From: Phycisphaerae bacterium | GTDB taxonomy: Bacteria > Planctomycetota > Phycisphaerae > Sedimentisphaerales > Anaerobacaceae | Length of the DNA stretch: 64,000 bases | Reading direction: 5' to 3' | Assembly: GCA_030615025.1 (NCBI GenBank) | Contig: JAUXAB010000014.1 | Location: 1-64,000, forward strand | Shown: piece after piece, positions 27,105 through 35,500 of the stretch | Layout of the letters: each line of letters begins with the position of its first letter | Numbering within the stretch: position 1 is the first letter of the stretch | Position numbers and translations under genes: made by a program | Notes under the pieces: generated by a model | The model's database searches: none | Seen by the model: only the letters and a program-made list of their open reading frames with translations | Told to the model about the DNA's origin: nothing

Positions 27105-27192
27105 AGTCGTCGCCATGCCGGCGACGGCTAAAGGAACCCCCGGCAGAGGGGGCTAAACAAGAAGGAAGCCCGCAATAAATTGCGGGGCTAAA
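27105..27192. repeat. Three consecutive hairpins each followed by GCTAAA
   Basis: CGTCGCC-ATGCC-GGCGACG-GCTAAA; CCCCC-GGCAGA-GGGGG-CTAAA; CCCGCAA-TAAA-TTGCGGG-GCTAAA. Confidence 0.65.
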
Positions 27193-27204
27193 TCCTACGA
27201 ACCG

Positions 27205-28221
27205 ATGAGCAAGTTCAGAAACACTGTAATGTGGGCCGGCCTAACGCTGATCATAGCGTTGATTTTTCTTTCTATCTATGGAGCATTTCTCGGGGCCGAG
27301 CGCGCGCAAAAGCTCGTCAATTCCCTGCCGGTGTCGGTTTACTGGTTAGCCTTCATACTTATACTAACTGCCGGGCTTGCAGTATTTCGTCGACTGGTCC
27401 GCGTCCCCGCACTTTCTCTGATACACTTCGGCTGTGTGCTTATTCTTGCAGGGAGTATGTGGGGCTCGGACGCCGGGCACAGGCTCCAGAGTCAGCTCTT
27501 TGGAATCGACAAGGTTCGAACAGGGCAAATGGTCATCTATGAGGGACATTCCGAGAATCTTGTCGCCCTGGAAGACGGTGAACAAATCAAAGAATTGCCT
27601 TTCTCGATAAAACTTAAAGACTTTAGGTTGGAACATTATAAGCCGGAGTACCTCCGGGTCCAAACTCGCAACGGCGAAAGCTGGAAAGTCCCGGTTGAGG
27701 TGGGGACAGAATTTTATCTGGGTGAGGACTTCGGCACGGTGACAATCTTAAGAGCGTTCGAGAATTTCCAGATAAGAATTGAAGGAGAGGAGAGAATAGT
27801 CACCGACGAGCCACAATCGGGGTACAATCCGGCACTCGAGGTTGAAATTAAGCACCCAGACGGTGATGTGGCAAGCAGGTACGTCTTTGAGCGTTTCCCC
27901 GGACATATCCACCCTGAAGATGAGTTCCTGCTGCGCTACCACAGAATCATCCGCGATTACGTAAGTGAGCTCGACATCATTGAAGAAGGCAAAGTTGTCG
28001 CGGCGAAAAACATCGAAGTGAACCACCCTCTCTACTTCGGCGGATACCATTTTTATCAGCATTCTTACGATGCCGAAGCCGGGCAGTACACTGTTCTGAT
28101 GGTTACCTCCGACACAGGTCTGGGTCTGGTCTATGCGGGATACGTGATGCTGTGTGTCGGGGTTCTCTGGCAACTGTGGTTCAGAGGCGTATTTGCAAGA
28201 ATGAAATTGAAAAGCAAATAG
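27205..28221 (+). CDS. resB: Cytochrome c biogenesis protein ResB-like
   Basis: N-terminal TMs, periplasmic domain ending NHPLYFGGYHFYQHSYDAEAGQYTVLMVTSDTGLGLVYAGYVMLCVGV. Confidence 0.82.
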   Translation: MSKFRNTVMWAGLTLIIALIFLSIYGAFLGAERAQKLVNSLPVSVYWLAFILILTAGLAVFRRLVRVPALSLIHFGCVLILAGSMWGSDAGHRLQSQLFGIDKVRTGQMVIYEGHSENLVALEDGEQIKELPFSIKLKDFRLEHYKPEYLRVQTRNGESWKVPVEVGTEFYLGEDFGTVTILRAFENFQIRIEGEERIVTDEPQSGYNPALEVEIKHPDGDVASRYVFERFPGHIHPEDEFLLRYHRIIRDYVSELDIIEEGKVVAAKNIEVNHPLYFGGYHFYQHSYDAEAGQYTVLMVTSDTGLGLVYAGYVMLCVGVLWQLWFRGVFARMKLKSK

Positions 28222-28288
28222 ATTTGCATGGATTCCTGCCCCTGCCTTCGCAGGGGTGACAAGCTTGCGCAGGAATGACAGAGAGAAG

Positions 28289-29080
28289 ATGGAAATTAAA
28301 TACACAGTTCAGGGCCTGTTGATTTACGCTGCTATGGGCGCGTATCTGGTCGCGTTCGTGACAACCTTGCTGCGGCGACGAAAGACCGGGCAGACGTTGT
28401 ATCTTTTAGGCTTTGTAATCGCTGTTCTGTCTTACGGCTATCGCTGGTATGATGTTCGGCATGTACCGCTGCAGAATCTCTTCGAGGTTTTTCTGTGCAT
28501 GGGGATGATTTATCCGGTAACACTATTTTGCTACCGTATCCTGCGGGTAGGCGGTGGCTGCGGGGACATGCTTATAGGAGTGATAGTGCTTTTCCCGGCG
28601 GGTTTTGTTTTTAACGCTGAGCCGCAGCGACTGCCGCCGGCGCTTCAGAGCTGGCTGTTTGTGCCGCACGTTGCGGTCTATATGCTATCATATATCTTTA
28701 TGGCCAAAGCTACTTTCCAGGCGATTTCCCAGCTCACCGGCAAATCGTATGACAGCGATGAAAAACTCCTGCCGCCTGAAGAGGCAACGTACCGGATGAT
28801 TTGTGCCGGGTTTGGTTTGCTGACACTTGGGCTTGTGCTCGGCAGCTGGTGGGGGAAAGTCGCGTGGGGTGACTACTGGGGCTGGGACCCTAAAGAACTC
28901 TGGTCGCTGGCGTCGTGGTTAGTTTATGTTGGGTATTTTCATTTCCGCTATATGTTTGGTAAGAAACAGCAGCGTATTAACAGCACCTGGGCCATTGCAG
29001 GGATGGTGGTCATTGTTGTAACTTTGCTGTGGGTAAACCTGTCGAGGCTGTTCTCCGGTCTGCATAGCTACGCGACGTGA
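28289..29080 (+). CDS. ccsA: Cytochrome c biogenesis protein CcsA (haem handling)
   Basis: WGDYWGWDPKELWSLASWLVYVGYFHFRYMFG: WWD-type motif. Confidence 0.92.
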   Translation: MEIKYTVQGLLIYAAMGAYLVAFVTTLLRRRKTGQTLYLLGFVIAVLSYGYRWYDVRHVPLQNLFEVFLCMGMIYPVTLFCYRILRVGGGCGDMLIGVIVLFPAGFVFNAEPQRLPPALQSWLFVPHVAVYMLSYIFMAKATFQAISQLTGKSYDSDEKLLPPEEATYRMICAGFGLLTLGLVLGSWWGKVAWGDYWGWDPKELWSLASWLVYVGYFHFRYMFGKKQQRINSTWAIAGMVVIVVTLLWVNLSRLFSGLHSYAT

Positions 29081-29331
29081 TATCCAACTTTTTTTCGCCG
29101 TTTTAGTTTCCGATTCCAACGCCACCGACCCGAAAACAGGTTAAACAACCCCCCAAGACAGAATTTGGCGGCGAGGTTACCCCTCCCTTACGGTCGGGGC
29201 TCTGTGGGATGGTTTGCAGAGAAGAAAATTTAACAATCGCTAAACGTTGCTTGAAAAAAACAAGAATACTATGGATTTTACATGCCGGATAGATAAAATT
29301 TGAAGGAGGCAAAGTCAATGAGGCATTTTAT

Positions 29332-30837
29332 ATGAAATACGTAAATCGAAGAGAATTTATCAAGACAGGAATAAGCGCGGGTCTAATGAGCAGCACGGGA
29401 CTTATCGCGAGCAAAGTTTATGCAATAGGAAAGAGAAAATCGAAGCGGCCGAATATACTGTGGATTATGATGGACGATTGCCGAGCCGACGCCCTTGGAT
29501 GCTACGGCAGGGACTGGGCGCAAACACCCAATATGGATAGTATTGCAAATCAAGGCGTTCGTTTCGCAATCGCGATTGTGCAGAATCCGGTCTGCGTTCC
29601 ATCGAGAAAATCAATGAAATCGGGGCAGTACCCTCATACGCTCGGAGTTATGGCTATGGGCAAGCCAGCCAATGTCCCTGGTGCCTATATGAAAAAAGCC
29701 AGGCTGAATGTTGTCAACCTGGTGAATTCCTGGAAACAAGTTGGAATTAAACCTGTCAATGTCGGGAAACGCCACGCCTATCAAAAAGACTGGATAAGCA
29801 AGGGTGACAGAGGCCCCAATTTCAATAACAACGGTAAGCCAAGACGACAGAGCATTAAATTGAAATTAGAAAAAAGCGGCAGCCGGTATCCCGAGGTCAT
29901 TACGAAAACCCATAAGTGGGCAATCGGCGGCACGGTTCCGCTCGAACCCGAAGAGATAAGCACCTGGAAACTCGGCGACCTTGCGGTGGACGCCTTAAAG
30001 GAACTGATAGCAAACGATGAGCCATTTTTTCTGCGTGTTTCCTTTCACGCACCTCATGTCCCCTGCCGGGTGCCGACCTCCTATTTTATTGACCCCGAAA
30101 AAATCACTCTGCCTCTGCCGACCGAAGAGGAATTAAAAAACAAACCGCGATTTGAAAGGGAGAACCTCCATATTTATGCCGGGGGCCTCGACCTGACAAA
30201 AGAACAAATTAAAATTGCGAGGGGCACCTATTATGGAATGGTGTCACTTGTCGATACGCAAGTGGGTAGATTAGTGGGGTGCCTGAAGAAAGCCGGTTTG
30301 ATAAATAATACCATCATTGCCATCAATTCGGACCAGGGTTTTCAATTAGGTGAGCACGGCCTCTGGAAGAAGCGCGTTTTTTACGAACAAAACGTATGTG
30401 TGCCTTTTATTATTAGCTGTCCGGAGCTTCTCGGCTCAAGTAAGGTTGTTGATGAGCCTGTCGAGATGGTGGATTTTCTGCCGACCTTAATGGAGCTGTG
30501 CGGATTAGATGTGCCGCATTCAATCAGCGGGCGGAGTCTCATGCCGCTGATACGAGGTGACATCAAGCGATGGAGGCCGGCCTGCTTTTGCGAAATCGAC
30601 CACGGTATGTCTATGTATGAAGAACTTCGCAAAGGGACCGGCCGACGTGTTATGGTGCGAACAAAGGAATGGAAAATGGTTTATTTTATGGATGAACGCG
30701 TCGCGGACAAGGACGGGGCCCTTTATAATCTGAAAATAGACAGGGACGAAAAAGAGAATCTTTACAATAAACCACAATATAAGCATATAATAAAGTATCT
30801 TGAAGGTCTGGCAGAAAAATGGGACCAAAAAAATTAA
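29332..30837 (+). CDS. Sulfatase (Cys-type formylglycine site), Tat-like signal
   Basis: NRREFIKTGISAGLMSSTG; RPNILWIMMDDCRADALGCYG; QNPVCVPSRKSMKSGQYPHTLGV (C-x-P-x-R). Confidence 0.9.
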   Translation: MKYVNRREFIKTGISAGLMSSTGLIASKVYAIGKRKSKRPNILWIMMDDCRADALGCYGRDWAQTPNMDSIANQGVRFAIAIVQNPVCVPSRKSMKSGQYPHTLGVMAMGKPANVPGAYMKKARLNVVNLVNSWKQVGIKPVNVGKRHAYQKDWISKGDRGPNFNNNGKPRRQSIKLKLEKSGSRYPEVITKTHKWAIGGTVPLEPEEISTWKLGDLAVDALKELIANDEPFFLRVSFHAPHVPCRVPTSYFIDPEKITLPLPTEEELKNKPRFERENLHIYAGGLDLTKEQIKIARGTYYGMVSLVDTQVGRLVGCLKKAGLINNTIIAINSDQGFQLGEHGLWKKRVFYEQNVCVPFIISCPELLGSSKVVDEPVEMVDFLPTLMELCGLDVPHSISGRSLMPLIRGDIKRWRPACFCEIDHGMSMYEELRKGTGRRVMVRTKEWKMVYFMDERVADKDGALYNLKIDRDEKENLYNKPQYKHIIKYLEGLAEKWDQKN

Positions 30838-30874
30838 ACGTGGAAGATGCTTTTTCGTTAAAGGAGGTCATGTC

Positions 30875-32677
30875 ATGATGTTACAAAAAGGTAAAATTGC
30901 ATTATTGTTTGCTGTTGTTGTCTTTTTCTGCTTGTGTCTTGCTGTACACGCAGATGCGTTAACGATTGCAGAAGACGGTGTGGCCAAGGCGGTCATAGTA
31001 ATTGCACCGGACAGCACTGAGCCGGAGCGGCACGCGGCGGCGGAGTTGGCTGAGTTTCTGCAGCAGATAACCGGCAGCAAATTTACAATTTCGCACGTGG
31101 CTTTGTACGGCAGGTCGCAAATTCTTGTGGGGCCTAAAGCCGCTAAGCTGGCTGCTTCGGATTTTTCCACGGACGGACTTGGCAGCGACGGCATAGTCAT
31201 CCGCACAATGGGAAACGTTTTGATTCTGGCTGGGGGACACCCTCGCGGCACGCTCTATGCGGTTTATACATTCCTTGAAGACCATCTCGGCTGCCGCTGG
31301 TGGTCCTCGAAAGTCAGTAGAATTCCGAAAAGAGCAACGCTTAAAGTAGACAAGCTGGACGTCCGCTATGTGCCGCCGTTAGAATACCGGGAGTCGTTCT
31401 GGTTTGACGCCTTCGATGGGGACTGGGCGGTACGGAACAAGAGCAACGGAAACTCTGAAAGGCTGGACGCCAAACGCGGCGGCAAACATAGTTATCAAGG
31501 ATTTGTACATACTTTCTTTCCGCTGATTCGGCCTCAAACATACTTCAAGGACCATCCCGAATGGTTCAGCGAAATCGATGGTAAGCGCAAACATGAGCGG
31601 GCGCAACTTTGCCTGACAAACGAGGAGATGCGGAAGGAATTAGTCAAGAACCTAAAGGGGCGGCTGCGGAGTAATCCTGCGGCGACCATTGCATCGGTGT
31701 CGCAAAACGACTGGCACGGTTACTGTCAATGCAGCAAATGCGCGGCTGTCGATAAAAGAGAAGGCAGTCCGGCCGGGTCGCTGCTGCATTTTGTCAACGC
31801 GGTTGCCGCCGATATCGAGGAGGAATTTCCAAATGTAGCAATCAGCACGCTTGCGTATCAGTACACCCGCAAGCCGCCCAAATATGTTAAGCCACGGCAC
31901 AACGTTATCGTGCGGCTGTGCAGTATAGAGTGCTCGTTCAGTAAGCCGCTGAGCGATGAGCGGAACAACAAGTTTCGGGACGACATCATCGGCTGGTCGA
32001 AAGTTTGCAATCGACTATACATCTGGGACTACACGACGGATTTTAGACATTACGTTATGCCGCACCCAAACCTGCGGGTATTGGGGCCGAACGTTAAATT
32101 CTTCGTAGACCACAACGTTAAGGGCATTTTCGAGCAGGGAGCATATCAATCGTATGGTTCGGAGATGGCTGAACTGCGTGCGTGGGTGCTGGCTAAGCTG
32201 CTGTGGGAGCCGAAGCGCGACAGTAAAAAGCTGATCGATGAGTTTATCGGCGGTTATTACGGGGAGGCCGGGCCACATATCAAGGCGTACCTGAAGGTAA
32301 CACATGATGCGGTCGAAGCGAGCGGTGAATGGCTCGGCTGCTTCTCGCAGCATACGGCGAAATTCCTTTCGCTTGAAACACTAAGTAAAGGGTGGGGACA
32401 TTTAAAGGCCGCCGGAGAAGCTGTAAAGGATGAGCCAGACTTGCGTTTTCGCGTTCAGGTTGCACAGCTTCCCGTGATGTACGTTTTTATGATGCGGTGG
32501 GATGAGCTGCGAGATAAGGCGCGGGCAGACGGCGCGGATTGGCCGATGCCAGAATCAATCAAAACAACCTACGAGCAGTTTTTGGAAGTCGCCAAGAAAA
32601 AGAACATTACGCGGCTCAATGAATGGAGTCAAGGCTTCGGCGTGCTGGAAAAAGCGCTGGAACGGGCTAAGAAATAG
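30875..32677 (+). CDS. Secreted DUF4838 domain protein (glycosidase-like)
   Basis: Signal peptide; APDSTEPERHAAAELAEFLQQITG alpha-glucuronidase-like N-domain; QNDWHGYCQCSKCAAVDKREGSPAGSLLHFVNAVA. Confidence 0.82.
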   Translation: MMLQKGKIALLFAVVVFFCLCLAVHADALTIAEDGVAKAVIVIAPDSTEPERHAAAELAEFLQQITGSKFTISHVALYGRSQILVGPKAAKLAASDFSTDGLGSDGIVIRTMGNVLILAGGHPRGTLYAVYTFLEDHLGCRWWSSKVSRIPKRATLKVDKLDVRYVPPLEYRESFWFDAFDGDWAVRNKSNGNSERLDAKRGGKHSYQGFVHTFFPLIRPQTYFKDHPEWFSEIDGKRKHERAQLCLTNEEMRKELVKNLKGRLRSNPAATIASVSQNDWHGYCQCSKCAAVDKREGSPAGSLLHFVNAVAADIEEEFPNVAISTLAYQYTRKPPKYVKPRHNVIVRLCSIECSFSKPLSDERNNKFRDDIIGWSKVCNRLYIWDYTTDFRHYVMPHPNLRVLGPNVKFFVDHNVKGIFEQGAYQSYGSEMAELRAWVLAKLLWEPKRDSKKLIDEFIGGYYGEAGPHIKAYLKVTHDAVEASGEWLGCFSQHTAKFLSLETLSKGWGHLKAAGEAVKDEPDLRFRVQVAQLPVMYVFMMRWDELRDKARADGADWPMPESIKTTYEQFLEVAKKKNITRLNEWSQGFGVLEKALERAKK

Positions 32678-32723
32678 GCAGATAATATCGAATATCGAAC
32701 AAGGAATGTCGAATAACGAATTT

Positions 32724-32762
32724 GAGATTGCCACGGCCTTTTCAGGCCTCGCAATGACGGCG
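32724..32762. repeat. Dispersed palindromic intergenic element, copy C
   Basis: GAGATTGCCACGGCCTTTTCAGGCCTCGCAATGACGGCG. Confidence 0.6.
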
Positions 32763-32928
32763 CTAAGGCCAGATGCTTCGTTTCGCTCAGCATGACAGAA
32801 ATCGTTGGCCAGATCCTGTATTCAAAATTTTTGAATACAGCGTCATTTTTTGCGCACATTTTGGGGGTGGAAATACACTATTATATAGAAGCTGATATCA
32901 GTGAATCCTTTGATTTGGCAGGCGTAAG

Positions 32929-33486
32929 ATGACATTAAAATCGCAAGAAAGCTGCGACGAAGCGTTGGTTGAAGCTGCCCAAAGCGGCCATTTGGAAAGC
33001 TTCGGCGCTCTTTACGAGCGGTATCACAGCCCTATGATGGCATTAGCTTATTCTATGCTCGGCGACAGAGACCTTGCCGAGGATGCCGCACAGGAGACGT
33101 TTGCGATAGCCTGCCGCGACCTGCTAAGTCTGAGGCACAGTGATAAATTTGCCGCCTGGCTGGCCAGTATATGTAGAAATGTTGCCCGGAGCAATCTTCG
33201 GTCGAAAGGTAAATCTGCGGCTGTGAATTTTCAGGAATGCGTAGAAAATCAAAATGACGAAGATAATCGCCGGGATGCGATTAGGGAAGCTGTTTGGAAA
33301 CTGAGGCCTGCCGAGAGAGAGTTGATAGTTTTGCGTTACTACGATGGATTTTCTCAGGCACAAATTTCCAACGTTCTTGATATTTCGCCTCAGGCAGTCA
33401 ATGGCCGACTTTTCAGAGCAAAGCGAAAGATTGCAAAGTACTTAAGACGCAGCGGTTTCACGGGAGAAAATTATGGAACGGTTTGA
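32929..33486 (+). CDS. ECF sigma factor (cassette 1)
   Basis: DRDLAEDAAQETFAIACRDL (region 2) and LRPAERELIVLRYYDGFSQAQISNVLDISPQAVNGRLFRAKRKI (region 4). Confidence 0.93.
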   Translation: MTLKSQESCDEALVEAAQSGHLESFGALYERYHSPMMALAYSMLGDRDLAEDAAQETFAIACRDLLSLRHSDKFAAWLASICRNVARSNLRSKGKSAAVNFQECVENQNDEDNRRDAIREAVWKLRPAERELIVLRYYDGFSQAQISNVLDISPQAVNGRLFRAKRKIAKYLRRSGFTGENYGTV

Positions 33487-34750
33487 AGATAAAAACTGGC
33501 TTGATGAAGCACTTACCGAAGCGATTTGTTCGGAAGGTAAGAAGCCGGACTTCGAGAAGTGGAAACAGGAACACCCGGAAGCCGTTGAAATGTTGGCCTC
33601 GCGGGCGGATGGGAAACCATCAGCACCCACACGCCCGCTCAATATAGGGAGAATAATTATGAAGAGTCCAATCACAAAATTAGCCGCTGCGGCGGTGATA
33701 ATTATAGGTGTGCTTGTATCAATACATCTTTGGGACAGGTCAATACCCTCAGCATCCGCGGCTCAGTTGCTTCAGGACGCGATTGATGCGGTATCCGACG
33801 TGTGGTCGGTGTATATGAAGGCCCGAATGCGTACACTTCCAAGAGACAACTTCTCTAACATTGGATTAAACTACGACTTTGTTGATATCGAGATGTGGAA
33901 ACATACTAACACAAATGGACAGATGCAATGGCGTGTGGAAAAATCCGGGCGTGTACTTCTTATGGACGGCCACAAAACTATAATGCTCATACGGCCGAAT
34001 TACGGCGTCTTAAACAAACGCCCCTTACCCCTGGGCTGTTACGACAGTTGGTCGGGCCGCTTATTGAACGTGCACGATTTGTTGGACAATGAGTTACAAA
34101 ACGCAAAGAATAATCCCGACCGTGAAGTCTGTCTCAGGCACGAGGAAGTTGAAGGAACGGATAAAATCGTACTTGAGGTCAATGTAACAACATCCGTTCC
34201 TGAGAATGACTATCTTAGAAATAAATTTATCCAGGAATCCGACCATGTGAAGGTATATCAGTTTGATGCGAAGACAAAATTACTGGAAGCTCTTCAGGTG
34301 TATGTACACACGACAGATGAGGATGTTCTGATTTTTGAAGTAACTGACATCGAATACAATATAGAGATTGACGATAGCGTATTTACGCTGGATTTTCCGG
34401 AAGATATGATTTGGAGAAGAGAGCCGGAGATACTGCCGGATAACAAGCGATATGAAAAAATGACCCCGACGGAGGCAGCAGAAACATTCTTCAAAGCCTG
34501 TGCAGAAGAAAACTGGGAAGAAGTGTTGAAGTTCTGGACGGCCTCACGTATTGACGAACGCTTGAAGGCCTACCTCGGCGGTCTTGAGATTATATCCATA
34601 GGTGAGCCATTTCAATCCAAAGGCTACAGTCGCAAAGGCTGGCTTGTTCCTTATGAGATTCGTCTTAAATCCGGTGGTGTCAAGAAACATAACTTAGCAA
34701 TACGAAAAGACAATGACGCCAACCGTTTTGTAGTTGATGGTGGAATTTAA
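33473..34750 (+). CDS. Membrane protein with N-terminal cytoplasmic segment, TM and extracytoplasmic LolA-like domain; putative anti-sigma/sensor (cassette 1)
   Basis: Overlaps sigma gene by 14 nt; NIGRIIMKSPITKLAAAAVIIIGVLV; NIEIDDSVFTLDFPEDM. Confidence 0.75.
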   Translation: MERFEDKNWLDEALTEAICSEGKKPDFEKWKQEHPEAVEMLASRADGKPSAPTRPLNIGRIIMKSPITKLAAAAVIIIGVLVSIHLWDRSIPSASAAQLLQDAIDAVSDVWSVYMKARMRTLPRDNFSNIGLNYDFVDIEMWKHTNTNGQMQWRVEKSGRVLLMDGHKTIMLIRPNYGVLNKRPLPLGCYDSWSGRLLNVHDLLDNELQNAKNNPDREVCLRHEEVEGTDKIVLEVNVTTSVPENDYLRNKFIQESDHVKVYQFDAKTKLLEALQVYVHTTDEDVLIFEVTDIEYNIEIDDSVFTLDFPEDMIWRREPEILPDNKRYEKMTPTEAAETFFKACAEENWEEVLKFWTASRIDERLKAYLGGLEIISIGEPFQSKGYSRKGWLVPYEIRLKSGGVKKHNLAIRKDNDANRFVVDGGI

Positions 34751-34789
34751 CGAAGCAACCTGATTATCTTATTAACCTTGTGTCCCAAA

Positions 34790-34822
34790 AAGGCTGAGCT
34801 TTTTGCTCGGCCTTTTTTTTTT
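34790..34822 (+). terminator. Intrinsic terminator after cassette 1
   Basis: AAGGCTGAGC-TTTTT-GCTCGGCCTT followed by a T run. Confidence 0.8.
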
Positions 34823-34954
34823 GTGGTTTTTTCATGTGAATAATGGCATTTTGGAGTAAATGGCGTCGAATTTCGATAAAAATTTATACCCAAAACAGTA
34901 ACTCAGTTGTGTTATAAGTGACGGTCATCCTGGGCCTGGGAAAGTAACTGACTG

Positions 34955-35500
34955 ATGCTCGAAGATAAAGTGCTCATATGGAAGTTTAAGTATGGGAGCA
35001 GTGATGCTCTCTGCCGTATTTACGAAAAGTACAAAAAAGACTTATTGAAGCTTGCGACTATTCTTTTAAATGATGTTAGTGATGCTGAAGATAGTGTGCA
35101 CGATGTCTTTTTATCATTTACGCAATCCGCGGATAAAATAAAGCTCAGTGGGAACCTTAAGAGCTATTTGCTGACATGTGTTGCTAATTGCGCCCGAAAC
35201 AAGAACCGAGCAAATCAGCAACGTAAAACCGTCGGGCTGGACAAAGCAGAACCAATTATCTCACATTCAAAGACACCTGTGCAATGGATTATACAAAGTG
35301 AAGAATTGAGGCGATGGAGCGATGCACTGGCACAACTTCCATATGAGCAGCGAGAGGTGGTAATCCTGCACCTGAGAGCTGGAATGAAATTCAGACAAAT
35401 AGCCAAGTTACAGGATATTTCAATCAATACAATCAAAGGGCGTTATCGATATGGGCTGGATAAGCTGCGGTCCATCTTAAATCGTGGGGCAAAAAAATGA
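34955..35500 (+). CDS. ECF sigma factor (cassette 2)
   Basis: DVSDAEDSVHDVFLSF; LPYEQREVVILHLRAGMKFRQIAKLQDISINTIKGRYRYGLDKLRSIL. Confidence 0.92.
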   Translation: MLEDKVLIWKFKYGSSDALCRIYEKYKKDLLKLATILLNDVSDAEDSVHDVFLSFTQSADKIKLSGNLKSYLLTCVANCARNKNRANQQRKTVGLDKAEPIISHSKTPVQWIIQSEELRRWSDALAQLPYEQREVVILHLRAGMKFRQIAKLQDISINTIKGRYRYGLDKLRSILNRGAKK

